A stretch of 64,000 nucleotides of DNA from Rhizobium sp. P40RR-XXII (GCF_012641405.1 NZ_JABAII010000008.1:62001-126000), one strand, 5' to 3'; counted from the first letter of the stretch, positions 55,325 to 64,000 are shown. The notes: generated by a model not told the origin, from the sequence alone. Translations and numbers: made by a program.

Positions 55325-56203
55325 TCAGCTCGCGAAGCGGCCGGCGTCCGCGCCGTAGTAATTCACGTAGCGATCCGAGATGCTGGCGATCGGCAGGACG
55401 ATCAGCACGTCGGTTGTATTGAAGGCCTGATCGACCACCGCGTTCGAACCGACCATCGCGCCGAGGCGCAGATAACCCTTGATCAGCGGCGGCAGCGCCA
55501 TCAGCGCCTTCTTTGGATTGACGGCTTCGACCGGCATCAAGTCCATGTTGCGGGCAAGCGACGGCAAAGCGCCGACAGTCCATTCGTCCTTGGCGACAAC
55601 ATTGTGATAAAGGAAGGACAAAGCCAGCGCATGCTGCTCAGGAAGGACGCCCGGGAAAGAGGCGCAACCGATCATCGCGCCCATGCCATGCTTCAGCGCA
55701 TAGGCCCAATTGCCCTGCCACAGCAGCTCGACCGTGCGCTTGTTGCGATATGCCGGCAGTACGCAGGAGCGGCCGAGCTCCATGAAGCGTTTGTCCGCAT
55801 GGCGCGCAAGCAGCGCGTCGATGTCGAATTCCGAAGAGGAATAGAAGCCGCCATTGGCCATGGCTACTTCCTGGCGCAGCAGGCGATAGGTGCCTACGAT
55901 CTGATCTTCCGAATCGCCCTCGATCGAACGGTCCAACACCAGAAGGTGGTCGCAAATGGCGTCCCAGCTGTCGACGTCGCGCTGACGACGCATGGCGTCG
56001 GCCGGCAGTTGCGCGTTCATCTCCTCGACGAAAACGCGATAGCGGACGGCCTGAGCGGCATCGATTTCACGCGCCGTGCGGGCAAGGCGCGTTTCTAAAT
56101 TTCCGATGCGTCCGAGCACATCGCTGGCAACCGGTTCAACCGTTGCCTTTGAAGACTGAACCATTTCGCCCTGAGCTTCGCGATTCAAGATTTCGATGGA
56201 CAT
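55325..56203 (-). CDS. olsB: L-ornithine N-alpha-acyltransferase OlsB (lyso-ornithine lipid synthesis)
   Basis: Transfers a 3-hydroxyacyl chain from acyl-ACP to ornithine, the first step of phosphorus-free ornithine lipids made under phosphate limitation. The 292-residue product begins MSIEILNREAQGEM; the ATG at 56203 is preferred over a start 22 codons upstream. The core has RIGNLETRLARTAREIDAAQAVRYRVFVEEM, the GNAT-like segment ELGRSCVLPAYRNKRTVELLWQG (in pieces), and DRYVNYYG at the end. The partner OlsA gene is not adjacent. A PhoB box was not recognised in the 207-base gap upstream, but I could not scan rigorously. Confidence 0.92.
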   Translation of the reverse strand: MSIEILNREAQGEMVQSSKATVEPVASDVLGRIGNLETRLARTAREIDAAQAVRYRVFVEEMNAQLPADAMRRQRDVDSWDAICDHLLVLDRSIEGDSEDQIVGTYRLLRQEVAMANGGFYSSSEFDIDALLARHADKRFMELGRSCVLPAYRNKRTVELLWQGNWAYALKHGMGAMIGCASFPGVLPEQHALALSFLYHNVVAKDEWTVGALPSLARNMDLMPVEAVNPKKALMALPPLIKGYLRLGAMVGSNAVVDQAFNTTDVLIVLPIASISDRYVNYYGADAGRFAS

Positions 56204-56410
56204 GGCGATTCTCCCCCTGCGGGCCGATATAGCGCCATAAACCAAATTCGTGCGACAGGAAAGTGACACGCAGCATTCCTAAAAGCAAGAAGTGTGCCCA
56301 TTTCAATTTTGGAATGGAGGCACCGTCCCCAACTTAGCAACGGCAATTGCCTTAGGTTGAGCCATATTGCCGGCCGCTGTCGAGCATTGATGAGCCGGCT
56401 TTCGTAAGCT

Positions 56411-58723
56411 TTATCCGAAGACGCGCGATGATGTCTGGGCGCGCTCGAAAACCGACCTCGACAAGCCCTGCAGCGTTGCCGACAGCTTTTCAGGATCGAC
56501 CGGCTTGACGATCACGGCATCGGCCCCGGCCAGCAAAGCCTGACGGCGGACCGAATCGCGGCTGTCCGCGGTCAATACGACGATCGGAAGCGGCGGCAAA
56601 CCGTGCCGACGCTCGTAGGCCCGCAATTGCGCGAGCACGGCGGCACCCGAGCCGCCGGGCATATTGAGATCGGTCACCAACACCTCCGGCCGCGCCTCGA
56701 CGTTTTCGACGCGAACGCGAAGGCCGTCGAAATCCTCGACGAGGCGAACCCTGTGGCCTGCCTTGGAGAGCATGGCCCGCACCAGCATCGCATTGACCGG
56801 ATCATCCTCGCCAAGCAGGATATCCAGCGTGCGATCTTCCGCCTCCGGTGTCGTTATGCCGATCTCGGAGACCGCTTCGATAAAGGCATCGCGCTTTTCC
56901 ATGCCCCGCATGCGGCCCCTCAGCACATCGATCAGCGACTGCTCGCGCAGCGGCCGGATGAGCCAGGCATCGAAGAGATCGAGCGGATGGGTGTTGCGCT
57001 CCTCCGGATTGACCAGGAAGATCTTGCGCAGGCCTGGCACGGCAATCGCAGTTCCCTCACTGAAGTACCAGGGCGCCATGCGGTGGTCGACAACGAGATC
57101 CGTCCATATCCCCTCCTCGCCCATCGGAAACGAGCGAAGGAGATCGTCCATGTCGCCGGCGTCGATCAGCCTGCAATGGCCGCCAAGGGTCCGGATGGTT
57201 TGCGTGATTGCCTCGCTTGCGGCCCCTTCGGGTGCCAGCAGCAGCACGCGCGATCCCTTGAGCATGATGTCGCGCCACTCATGTCCGCTCTCCCCGGCAT
57301 CCAGGCCGACCGGAAAGGAAATGATGAACTCGCTGCCCTTGCCGCGCTCGCTGGCGACGCTGAGCCTGCCGCCGAATTCGCGCAGGATGCGGGCGGAAAT
57401 GGCCAGGCCCAGGCCGGTGCCGGCGCTTTTTTCCACGATCGTGCCGGCCTGTTCGAACTCGCCGAAGACACGCGCCTGTTCTTCCTCGGTCATGCCGGGG
57501 CCGCTATCCCGCACCGATATCGTCAAATCCTGTTCCCGGAGATCGACACGGACAAGCACGCCACCGGCCTGGGTGAACTTCACGGCGTTGCCGATGACGT
57601 TGAACAGGATCTGGCGCAGACGGGCCGGATCGAATTCCATGCTCTCGGGGACCTTGGCCGCAACGCTCGCAGCGATTTCGATGCCCTTTTCATGGGCTCG
57701 ATGGGCGAGCATCTCGATGACGCCTTCCAGCAGCGGGCGCAAAGCCTCCTTGCGCGGATGCAACTGGAAGCGGCCGACCTCGATCGTGGAGAAATCAAGC
57801 AGGTCTTCGACCAATTGCACCAGCGCATGACCCGATTGGCGAATGCCCGTCAGGTAATTTGCCTGTTCCAAGTTCAACGGCGTCTGGGCAAGCAGATGGT
57901 TCATGCCGAGAATGCCCGACAGCGGCGTGCGGATCTCATGGCTGACGGTGGCCAGAAGCCGAGACTTGGCCGCGCTGTTATATTCGGCCTTCAGCCGCGC
58001 ATCCTCGCGCAGGCGGGCGATCTGCCGCTCTTCCGTCACGTCGCGCGCGATGCTCTGTATGCACAATTGCCCGGTCGTCGGGTCGCGAAACATGACATCG
58101 TGCCAAGCAAAGATGCGTCGGCCCTCGGGTGTGGCGATTTCCGCGTCCTGATGTTTTGCGTCGGTGACGGCACGGAATACGAGGCCGGCCTCTTCCAGCG
58201 TCAAGCCTTCCGGATGCGGCTTGCCGGTCAGTTTGCGGAAGGTGGCGTTGGCGTGCAGAATCCGGCGATCGATGCTGCGCGTGACTGCGATGTCGCCAAG
58301 CGCATCGTGGACGGTGGCAAGCAGGCTGGTGCTTTCCCTGTGTTCCCAAAGACGGTCGTGTTCGCTTTCGCTGAAATCGGCTGCGACAATTGCAGGCTTT
58401 TGCGATGCAGTGCGGGCATTGAAAATGCCAACGGCGGCAAGGACAAGGGCAACAAGGCCAAGAACGCCTGCGAGCGTCAGCGGACCGCCGGCAAAGCCGA
58501 TCGCAAGAAGAGCGGCGCCGGTCACGAGACCACCGCCATTCAGCCAATGGCCTTCCAGCCACCATGCCTTTGCCGGCGATGGCGGCTGGCGGAGTGCATC
58601 CTGCGATGGCTCGATCGGTTTCGCAGGCGACAGCTCGCTCTCGGCCGGTCCTTCGATCGGTCCCGCATGGCCGCGGATTTCGGCTGCGGCAAGCTTTTCC
58701 CGCAGATTTGCCAGAGTGCTCAT
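56411..58723 (-). CDS. Hybrid sensor histidine kinase with PAS domain and C-terminal receiver
   Basis: A 770-residue membrane sensor kinase. The Pro-rich N-terminal cytoplasmic segment (about 1-60) is followed by two membrane helices (about 66-102), a PAS domain (about 130-245), the HisKA domain with phospho-accepting His at about 263 (ATVSHEIRTPLSGIL), an HATPase domain with N box and G1 (DSGPGMTEEEQARVF, about 390), and a C-terminal receiver with acidic pocket GEDDP and the acceptor Asp near 684 in VTDLNMPGGSG. A phosphorelay through a separate HPt protein is implied. No partner regulator lies beside it. It is upstream of olsB on the same strand, with a 207-base gap. Confidence 0.93.
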   Translation of the reverse strand: MSTLANLREKLAAAEIRGHAGPIEGPAESELSPAKPIEPSQDALRQPPSPAKAWWLEGHWLNGGGLVTGAALLAIGFAGGPLTLAGVLGLVALVLAAVGIFNARTASQKPAIVAADFSESEHDRLWEHRESTSLLATVHDALGDIAVTRSIDRRILHANATFRKLTGKPHPEGLTLEEAGLVFRAVTDAKHQDAEIATPEGRRIFAWHDVMFRDPTTGQLCIQSIARDVTEERQIARLREDARLKAEYNSAAKSRLLATVSHEIRTPLSGILGMNHLLAQTPLNLEQANYLTGIRQSGHALVQLVEDLLDFSTIEVGRFQLHPRKEALRPLLEGVIEMLAHRAHEKGIEIAASVAAKVPESMEFDPARLRQILFNVIGNAVKFTQAGGVLVRVDLREQDLTISVRDSGPGMTEEEQARVFGEFEQAGTIVEKSAGTGLGLAISARILREFGGRLSVASERGKGSEFIISFPVGLDAGESGHEWRDIMLKGSRVLLLAPEGAASEAITQTIRTLGGHCRLIDAGDMDDLLRSFPMGEEGIWTDLVVDHRMAPWYFSEGTAIAVPGLRKIFLVNPEERNTHPLDLFDAWLIRPLREQSLIDVLRGRMRGMEKRDAFIEAVSEIGITTPEAEDRTLDILLGEDDPVNAMLVRAMLSKAGHRVRLVEDFDGLRVRVENVEARPEVLVTDLNMPGGSGAAVLAQLRAYERRHGLPPLPIVVLTADSRDSVRRQALLAGADAVIVKPVDPEKLSATLQGLSRSVFERAQTSSRVFG

Positions 58724-58778
58724 GCAATCTGGCTAACACATGCAACCTTCCCGATGCCTTCAGGGATTCGCTAGAATT

Positions 58779-59297
58779 TTAGGTTTTCGGCTTTTTCGGC
58801 ATCAAAAGCTCATCGAGAATGACGCAGCCCGCCCCGACGGTGATGAAACTGTCGGCGAGATTGAACACCGCAAAAGACCATGTCTGCGTGTGGAAGAGGA
58901 TATAGTCGATCACATGGCCATAGAGAAAGCGGTCGATCAGATTGCCGAGCGCCCCGGCAATGATCAGGGCAAAGCCCAAATGGGCAAGCCAGCGATGATC
59001 GGGCGTGCGCCACCAGAGCCACAGCACGAAGGCGACGATGACGAGCCGCATACCGACGATGAACCAGCCGTCCATGCCTGAGAGCATGGAGAACGCGACG
59101 CCGAGATTGTAGGTGCGGTAGAGCGCCAGCATCGGAATGACCGGCACCATCTCCTGCAGCGGCAGCCAGTGATCGACCATGATCTTGATGGCCTGGTCGA
59201 GGACGACCGCAACCACGATGAAGATCAGGATGGGCAGGGGCCGTGAAAACAGGGCCGGCTTCGCGGTCGACTGTCCGTGGGTCTCGCTTTCGGTCAT
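58779..59297 (-). CDS. lspA: Lipoprotein signal peptidase
   Basis: An aspartyl protease with four membrane helices that removes the signal peptide of lipidated prolipoproteins, the step before Lnt (also in this window). The 172-residue product has both catalytic aspartates in their conserved contexts, [16 protein letters not shown] (about residues 120-135) and [11 protein letters not shown] (about 143-153). A short polar N-terminus of about 15 residues precedes the first helix. It starts nine bases after the methyltransferase stop and lies 55 bases from the histidine kinase start. Confidence 0.96.
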   Translation of the reverse strand: MTESETHGQSTAKPALFSRPLPILIFIVVAVVLDQAIKIMVDHWLPLQEMVPVIPMLALYRTYNLGVAFSMLSGMDGWFIVGMRLVIVAFVLWLWWRTPDHRWLAHLGFALIIAGALGNLIDRFLYGHVIDYILFHTQTWSFAVFNLADSFITVGAGCVILDELLMPKKPKT

Positions 59298-59306
59298 CGG
59301 GTCTCG

Positions 59307-60158
59307 CTAGTTAAGTGTCAGGATATGGCGGCGGGCCTCGAACAGCATGACCGCCGTCGCAACCGCCAGATTGAGGCTGTCGGCGCGGCCGGCCTGCGGG
59401 ATGCGGGCAAGCGCATCGGCCTCTTTCGCCAGGGCATCCGGCAGGCCGGACTGCTCGTTGCCCATCAGGATGACGACGGGCTTCTTCTTGTAATCGATGG
59501 TACGATAGTCCACCGCGCCAGCCAGATGGGTGGCAACAACGGAAACCTCAGCCTTCTTTTTCCAGGCCAGGAAATCTTCCGGTGTCGCCTTGACGACAGG
59601 AACGGCGAAGACCGAGCCCATGGTGGCGCGTACGGTTTCCAGCGAAAAGGGATCGGTCGTCTCACCGACGAGGATGACGCCGGAAGCGCCGGCCGCATCG
59701 GCGGTGCGGATGATCGTGCCGAGATTGCCGGGATCGCGGACGCGGTCGAGCGCTACCCAGGTTTCGCCGGCCTTCGGCTTGACGTCCCGAAGCTGCTGCC
59801 AGCGCTGCTCGAAGACGCCGACTACCATCTGCGGATTGTCGCGGCGGGTGATCGAGCCGATGACCTTTTCGCTGACCTCCAGCACCAGCCCGCCGGCCGC
59901 GACCGTCTTGGCGGCCACCTGTTCGACGAGAGGCTTGCCCTTGGCGGCCTTGGCATAGACCAGCGTGCGGATCGTCCAGCCGAGCTCGAGCGCGTCGATG
60001 ACGAGCTTCAGGCCCTCGGCCAGGAACGCGCCGCTTTCCTCGCGGGACTTCTTGACCGTCAGCGCCTTGATATCCTTGACGATCGGATTGGCAAGCGAGG
60101 TAACCTCCTTGACCTGTCCGACCTTGCGCGGGCCGTCGTTACGGAAATCCTGGTTCAT
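59307..60158 (-). CDS. SpoU/TrmH-family RNA 2'-O-methyltransferase
   Basis: A SPOUT-fold rRNA or tRNA methyltransferase of 283 residues. The N-terminal substrate-binding domain has VTSLANPIVKDIKALTVKK (in pieces), and the knotted C-terminal SAM domain contains the three motifs ALDRVRDPGNLGTIIRTADA (about 140-159), LMGNEQSGLP, and IPQAGRADSLNLAVATAVM. The start overlaps the upstream methyltransferase stop by four bases. Rhizobial members in this position are annotated as 23S rRNA or generic RNA methyltransferase; the target base is not determinable. Confidence 0.92.
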   Translation of the reverse strand: MNQDFRNDGPRKVGQVKEVTSLANPIVKDIKALTVKKSREESGAFLAEGLKLVIDALELGWTIRTLVYAKAAKGKPLVEQVAAKTVAAGGLVLEVSEKVIGSITRRDNPQMVVGVFEQRWQQLRDVKPKAGETWVALDRVRDPGNLGTIIRTADAAGASGVILVGETTDPFSLETVRATMGSVFAVPVVKATPEDFLAWKKKAEVSVVATHLAGAVDYRTIDYKKKPVVILMGNEQSGLPDALAKEADALARIPQAGRADSLNLAVATAVMLFEARRHILTLN

Positions 60159-61270
60159 TTCGGCACCCAGCGGCTGAAGAGAGAGGTGGAAAGCGCCCGG
60201 CCCGGCGTGCGCCCGTCAGGGCCTGCCTCGCGAATGACGAGCTCGCCGGATTCGACGGCACCGCCGGCGCCGCGCATCGTTTCGCGCATCAGCTCGTGGA
60301 TCGAATAGAAGCTGGCGCGGATGGAATAGGCCGTCAGCACGAGGCCGAGCGCCTTCGGCGACAGGATCTCGCGGCAGACATCGAGCATCAGCGGCAAATG
60401 CTCGAACAGATGCCAGACCTCGCCATTCGGGCCGCGGCCGAACTTGGGCGGGTCGGTCAAGATGATGTCGTATTTGCTGCCGCGCCGCTCCTCGCGCAGG
60501 ATGAATTTCATCGCATCCTCGCAGATCCAGCGGATCGGCAGCTTTTCCATGCGGCCCAAGGCCTGGTTTTCACGCGCCCAGCCGATCGCCTTCTTCGAGG
60601 CGTCGACGTGGGTCACTTCCGCGCCCGCCGCAGCCGCCACCAGCGACGCGACACCGGTATAACCGAAGAGATTCAGGACCTTGAGCGGCCGTTTCGCCGC
60701 CTCGACCTGTTCCTTCATCCAGGCCCAGTGCACGATCTGCTCCGGGAAGACGCCGACATGGCGGAAGGCGGTGAAGCGGCCGAGAAAATCGACGCCGAGC
60801 AATTGCAGCGGCCAGGTCTCGCCGAGCGCTTCGCGCTGGAAACGCCACCGGCCCATGCCGTCCTCATCCGTATCGCCGGTGAAGATGGCGTCGGCATTGT
60901 CCCAGACATGCGGGGCAAGCGACGGCGGCCACAGTGCCTGTGCTTCCGGCCGGACGATGCGGTAGGGACCGTACTGCTCGAGCTTCAGCCCATTGCCGCT
61001 GTCGATGAGGTGAAAATCCCCGGCACCCAGCGACTCGAGGATAACCGGCACACGTTCGGCCGGTCGCTCGCCGCTTCGCGTCATCAGCGGGCGCTCGGGC
61101 GCCACATCGCGCGGCTCTGTCACCCGCTCGCCGTGATCGCGTGAAGGCTTGGCTGGCTTTGAAGCATGCGCGGGCTTTGCCGGCGGTTTGCCGGACATGT
61201 CGCGCCGGGGTCTTGCCCCAAGACCGCCGGCGGCCTTATGGCCGGGGCGGCTTTCCCTGTGTTTCACCAT
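60155..61270 (-). CDS. Class I SAM-dependent (rRNA) methyltransferase with basic N-terminal extension
   Basis: A 371-residue methyltransferase of the RlmI-like kind. The ATG at 61270 is preferred because it opens with a basic extension, MVKHRESRPGHKAAGG, and no signal exists further upstream, although the frame is open 64 codons more. Residues 1-60 are rich in Lys, Arg and Pro, likely RNA-binding and disordered. The catalytic core has VLNLFGYTGVASLVAAAAGAEVTHVDAS (motif I, about 200-227) and the motif IV DPPKFGRG (about 271-278). It is the first gene of the group with the SpoU-type gene and lspA. The target RNA is unknown. Confidence 0.88.
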   Translation of the reverse strand: MVKHRESRPGHKAAGGLGARPRRDMSGKPPAKPAHASKPAKPSRDHGERVTEPRDVAPERPLMTRSGERPAERVPVILESLGAGDFHLIDSGNGLKLEQYGPYRIVRPEAQALWPPSLAPHVWDNADAIFTGDTDEDGMGRWRFQREALGETWPLQLLGVDFLGRFTAFRHVGVFPEQIVHWAWMKEQVEAAKRPLKVLNLFGYTGVASLVAAAAGAEVTHVDASKKAIGWARENQALGRMEKLPIRWICEDAMKFILREERRGSKYDIILTDPPKFGRGPNGEVWHLFEHLPLMLDVCREILSPKALGLVLTAYSIRASFYSIHELMRETMRGAGGAVESGELVIREAGPDGRTPGRALSTSLFSRWVPK

Positions 61271-61382
61271 GCTTGTCTCAAAATTGATATGTTCGTGCAA
61301 ATAGCATCTGACCGCCACTTGGCAAAGCGCTTTCCGATCTGCGATGATCCATGCACAAAATGTCACATTGGGAGGATTGCGC

Positions 61383-61835
61383 ATGGACATGACCGGCGAG
61401 GAGCGGATCGCAGCACCCAGGGACGCGGTGTGGGCGGCGTTGAACGATCCGGAAATCCTCAAGCAATGTATTCCGGGCTGTCAAAGCCTGGAGAGGATTT
61501 CTCCGACGGAGCTGACAGCGACCGTGAAGCTGAAGATCGGCCCGGTTTCCGCCTCCTTCAATGGCGAGGTCAAGCTTTCCAACATCAATGCGCCGGAAAG
61601 CTACACGATATCGGGCGAGGGAAAGGGCGGCATCGCCGGTTTCGCCAAGGGCGGCGCCGACGTCGTCCTCAAGCAGGACGGCAACGAGACGATCCTGCAA
61701 TATGAGGCGAAGGCGCAGGTCGGCGGCAAGATCGCCCAGCTCGGCTCACGACTGGTCGATTCCAGCGCCAAGAAGCTTGCTCAGCAATTTTTTGCCGATT
61801 TCACCGCTGCGATCAACGGTCAGGCCAACGCCTGA
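61383..61835 (+). CDS. CoxG-like carbon monoxide dehydrogenase subunit G family protein
   Basis: A 150-residue SRPBCC-fold protein of the CoxG family. The ATG at 61383 follows GGGAGGATTGCGC, a clear ribosome binding site; the longer frame from 61344 is not supported. The fold starts GEERIAAPRDAVWAALNDPEILKQCIPGCQ and ends with a helix that is amphipathic (SAKKLAQQFFADFTAAI). CoxG-type proteins anchor CO dehydrogenase to the membrane in oligotrophs, but no coxMSL genes are present here, so the function is unknown. Distribution without cox genes is common in alphaproteobacteria. Confidence 0.88.
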   Translation: MDMTGEERIAAPRDAVWAALNDPEILKQCIPGCQSLERISPTELTATVKLKIGPVSASFNGEVKLSNINAPESYTISGEGKGGIAGFAKGGADVVLKQDGNETILQYEAKAQVGGKIAQLGSRLVDSSAKKLAQQFFADFTAAINGQANA

Positions 61836-61871
61836 TTGCCGTGGGCATATTTGGCGCCCATATAAACGATC

Positions 61872-62330
61872 ATGACATCGAAATCCGAGACGTGGGCTGT
61901 CCGGCCGGCACGCGAACAAGACATGCAAACCCTCGCGGAGATCTATCTCCACGTCCGCCGCGGGACATTCCGATGGGTCGATCCCGGCCGCTTCAGCCTC
62001 GAGGATTTCGCCGTTCATACGAACGGCGAGCGCCTATTCGTCTGCGAAGACAAGGATGGCATGGTTGCAGGCTTTGCCGCTGTGTGGGAGCCGGACGACT
62101 TCATCCATATGCTCTATATCCTGCCGGCTTTCCAGGGACGCGGTGCCGGCAAGGCCCTGCTCACCGCCCTGCCGGATTGGCCAGCGCGCCGCTATCGGCT
62201 GAAGTGCCTGGTCAAAAACACGCACGCCATGACCTTCTATCGAAAAATCGGCTTCGAGATCATTGGCGACGGCGCGTCGCCCGAGGGCGACTATAAAGAG
62301 ATGCGGCTTGACGGCAGCCCGTCATTTTGA
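61872..62330 (+). CDS. GNAT-family N-acetyltransferase
   Basis: A 152-residue acetyltransferase with the acetyl-CoA signature ILPAFQGRGAGKALLTAL (about residues 81-98, Q-x2-G-x-G) and the following CLVKNTHAMTFYRKIGFEIIG. It follows the CoxG-like gene by 36 bases. The last nine bases overlap the end of the convergent LapA-like gene at 62322-62330. The substrate is unknown. Confidence 0.9.
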   Translation: MTSKSETWAVRPAREQDMQTLAEIYLHVRRGTFRWVDPGRFSLEDFAVHTNGERLFVCEDKDGMVAGFAAVWEPDDFIHMLYILPAFQGRGAGKALLTALPDWPARRYRLKCLVKNTHAMTFYRKIGFEIIGDGASPEGDYKEMRLDGSPSF

Positions 62331-62654
62331 CGGAAGCTGGCCGGCGATTTCTTCCGCTCGCGTGCGATGCTTGTCGGCCTCTGCCTGCCAGCGTACCGCC
62401 TCCCGAGACTGGTTGCGGGCACGCTTGCGGTGTTTTCCCTGATTGAACCAGGTAACCGCTGCTCCGACGACCATGCCGAGGATCAGAGCGACAAACATCA
62501 GCACGAACAGAGGAGCATTCAGCGACAGAACCTGATCGTCTGGCCTGAACGGGTTGAGAGCCAGCGTCACGGTTTGCCTGTTGGCAACGCAGAATATTAC
62601 GAGGATGATGCCGAGCGGCAGCAATATCAGCAGATTGACGATCTTTTTGGCCAT
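62322..62654 (-). CDS. LapA-family inner-membrane protein
   Basis: A 110-residue protein of the LapA (lipopolysaccharide assembly protein A domain, DUF1049) type: two membrane helices (about residues 8-28 and 46-70) joined by RQTVTLALNPFRPDD, and a charged cytoplasmic C-terminal helix (about 72-108, coiled-coil-like with many Arg, Lys and Glu). In E. coli LapA works with LapB in controlling LPS synthesis; rhizobial function is untested. It ends convergently with the GNAT gene and follows the IHF beta gene on the same strand with a 181-base gap holding no recognised feature. Confidence 0.88.
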   Translation of the reverse strand: MAKKIVNLLILLPLGIILVIFCVANRQTVTLALNPFRPDDQVLSLNAPLFVLMFVALILGMVVGAAVTWFNQGKHRKRARNQSREAVRWQAEADKHRTRAEEIAGQLPSK

Positions 62655-62835
62655 TGCGCTGCTCCTTTATCCGCAGTCATGGATGCCCACACCCATGACG
62701 CCTCCAGCCGCAGAATAGAAAAGAGGCGGCTGAATTCAAGTGCCACCGCGTCGCGGCACAATCATGTCCAACGGCATTCCATCGCAAGATTTTCGGGCAC
62801 GGCATTTTCGGGAGAGCTCGGCGCGATCGGGCCGA

Positions 62836-63141
62836 TCAGTTGTCGTCTTCGTCGTCGCCGGCGCCCGGATTCAGGCGCTCGCGCAGCTCCTTGCCAGTCT
62901 TGAAGAAAGGGACCCATTTTTCCTCGACGAAAACCGTGTCGCCCGTGCGCGGGTTGCGACCGGAGCGCGAAGGCCGGTTCTTGACGGAAAAAGCGCCGAA
63001 GCCGCGAAGTTCAACCCGGTTTCCCGCGGCGAGCGCATCGGTGATCTCATCCAAGACGGCATTGACAATATTTTCGACGTCGCGGTGATAGAGATGCGGG
63101 TTGCGGGCGGCAACAATCTGCACCAGTTCCGACTTGATCAC
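62836..63141 (-). CDS. ihfB: Integration host factor subunit beta
   Basis: The beta subunit of IHF, a DNA-bending protein that acts in transcription of sigma-54 promoters, recombination and replication. The 101-residue product has the HU/IHF fold: [18 protein letters not shown], the beta-arm region with [29 protein letters not shown] (in pieces; the Pro at the tip of the arm is present) and a C-terminal helix [11 protein letters not shown]. The acidic tail (GDDEDDN) is usual in rhizobial IhfB. It is followed upstream by sppA on the same strand with a 26-base gap. Confidence 0.97.
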   Translation of the reverse strand: MIKSELVQIVAARNPHLYHRDVENIVNAVLDEITDALAAGNRVELRGFGAFSVKNRPSRSGRNPRTGDTVFVEEKWVPFFKTGKELRERLNPGAGDDEDDN

Positions 63142-63167
63142 AGCTATCCCCTTAAATCATTGATTTA

Positions 63168-64000
63168 TCAATTGGCTGCACCCTGCCAAACAGAAAGCAG
63201 GCCGTCAAGAAACAACTTATCGGTCATGATTTTCTGGAGACTCTCTCCTTTAATAAAATCATCATAACCGAGACGATTTAGCAACCAGGAAGCGGCACCC
63301 GGCCAAAAGAAGGACGAAGTTTTGTCTTCCGGCTTCCAATCGACGATCGGCAGGTCCTTCTTGACCTTGCGCGTCTCGAGATAGGCAAGAATTTCGTCTT
63401 CGCCGCCGAGCGTATCGATCAGCTTGTTCTGCAGCGCCTGCCGGCCGGTGAAGATGCTGCCGTCGGCAAGCTTCAATACGTCTTCACGCGGCAGCTTGCG
63501 ACGATCCGCCACGAGGTCCACAAACCAGCCATAGCTGTCCATGACCATGCTGCGGATCATGCTCTTGGCCTCCTCGCTTGCCGGATGAAAGGGCGACGGC
63601 TCGGCTTTCAGCGGCGCCGACTTGATTTCGTCGAGAGAAACGCCGAGCTTGTCGAACAGATCCTTGAGTTGCGGATACTGGAAGATGACGCCGATCGACC
63701 CGGTGATCGAGGTATCGCCGGCAACGATATCGTCGCCGGCGGTCGCGATCATGTAGCCGGCCGAGGCGGCAACCGTGCGAATGTCCGATACGACGGGCTT
63801 CTTGGCGGCGACGGCGCGGATCGCCTTGAAGATGCGCTCGCCGCCATAGGTGGTCCCGCCGGTCGACGAAATCGAGACGATCAGCGCCTTGACCTGGTCA
63901 TTGTCGCGGATCTTCTTCAGCCGTTCCAGGAGTTCCGGATCGTCCTGGATGAGCCCGGAAATCTTGACACGGGCTATTTGCGGACCGCGGCTGTCGGGGA
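63168..64000 (-). CDS. sppA: Signal peptide peptidase SppA (partial, N-terminus outside window)
   Basis: A membrane-anchored serine protease (family S49) that degrades cleaved signal peptides. Only the C-terminal 277 or so residues are in the window; the coding frame continues past the right edge. Visible parts are the crotonase-like core KALIVSISSTGGTTYGGERI, the catalytic serine region TVAASAGYMIA, and TSITGSIGVIFQYP, which forms the second half of the active site, followed by a helical C-terminus. It lies 26 bases upstream of ihfB and is probably co-transcribed with it, a common alphaproteobacterial pairing. Confidence 0.94.
   Translation of the reverse strand, partial: PDSRGPQIARVKISGLIQDDPELLERLKKIRDNDQVKALIVSISSTGGTTYGGERIFKAIRAVAAKKPVVSDIRTVAASAGYMIATAGDDIVAGDTSITGSIGVIFQYPQLKDLFDKLGVSLDEIKSAPLKAEPSPFHPASEEAKSMIRSMVMDSYGWFVDLVADRRKLPREDVLKLADGSIFTGRQALQNKLIDTLGGEDEILAYLETRKVKKDLPIVDWKPEDKTSSFFWPGAASWLLNRLGYDDFIKGESLQKIMTDKLFLDGLLSVWQGAAN

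Noticed and set aside
56603..58774. 723-codon frame antisense to the hybrid kinase
   Set aside because: Shadow of a fully featured histidine kinase; composition (Arg/Gln/His-rich) typical of antisense translation.
1..64000. Integrase, transposase, prophage, CRISPR array or tRNA gene
   Set aside because: None was recognised anywhere in the window, although the ars and vapBC blocks look acquired.

Overview
This window is a stretch of chromosome from an alphaproteobacterium of the Rhizobiaceae, most likely genus Rhizobium or a close relative. Clues are the gene neighbourhood (tsaB-rimI-fur/mur-plsC-miaB-phoH-ybeY-corC-lnt-phrR-metK-trmB and glnD-murJ), an OlsB ornithine-lipid acyltransferase, a two-domain malic enzyme, chemoreceptors ending in a WEEF-type tail, and copies of the rhizobial intergenic mosaic repeat (RIME-like). 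No rRNA, tRNA, CRISPR array, insertion sequence or prophage was recognised. The assignment is by recall of families and gene order, not by a search.

Layout. 1-1539: a chemoreceptor cut by the left edge. 1959-4322: rpmH-rnpA-yidC. 4414-7642: an arsenic island (arsR-aqpS-arsC-MFS transporter, divergent from a Cys-rich DUF6428-type gene) placed between yidC and yihA. 8498-10413: a FAS1 lipoprotein-like/secreted protein, an RskA-type anti-sigma factor and an ECF sigma factor, placed between yihA and argB. 10812-18123: argB, a PEP mutase/isocitrate lyase-like gene, a HAD nucleotidase, an EF-hand protein, a LOG-type nucleosidase, and dapD-dapE plus a membrane protein. 18140-21248: truA, fmt and def, with a vapBC-type toxin-antitoxin pair lodged between fmt and def. 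21435-28250: rmuC, rbsK, a second chemoreceptor, a nucleoside hydrolase and a small heat-shock gene preceded by a sigma-32-like promoter and a ROSE-like RNA thermometer.

28413-42074: a long, nearly unbroken leftward run of housekeeping genes (trpS, usp, nfuA, tsaB, rimI, fur/mur, plsC, miaB, phoH, ybeY, corC, lnt, phrR-like, metK, trmB). 42186-48671: VOC and DUF1963 genes, murJ-glnD and a small unknown gene. 48697-58723: mutS divergent from maeB, a class III adenylate cyclase with a zinc ribbon, olsB, and a hybrid histidine kinase. 58779-64000: lspA, two RNA methyltransferase genes, a CoxG-like gene, a GNAT, a LapA-like membrane protein, ihfB and the C-terminal part of sppA.

The backbone is ordinary core metabolism, translation, envelope and DNA repair. 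The parts that look added to a conserved backbone are the ars island, the sigma/anti-sigma/FAS1 module, vapBC, and the VOC/DUF1963 pair. The clearest regulatory signals are a perfect 12-bp inverted repeat in the 42-bp arsR divergent gap, a doubled 8-bp palindrome before vapB, the heat-shock promoter plus ROSE-like hairpin before hsp20, and four RIME-like repeat copies. I did not find a convincing wholly undescribed system; the strongest leads are listed as findings.
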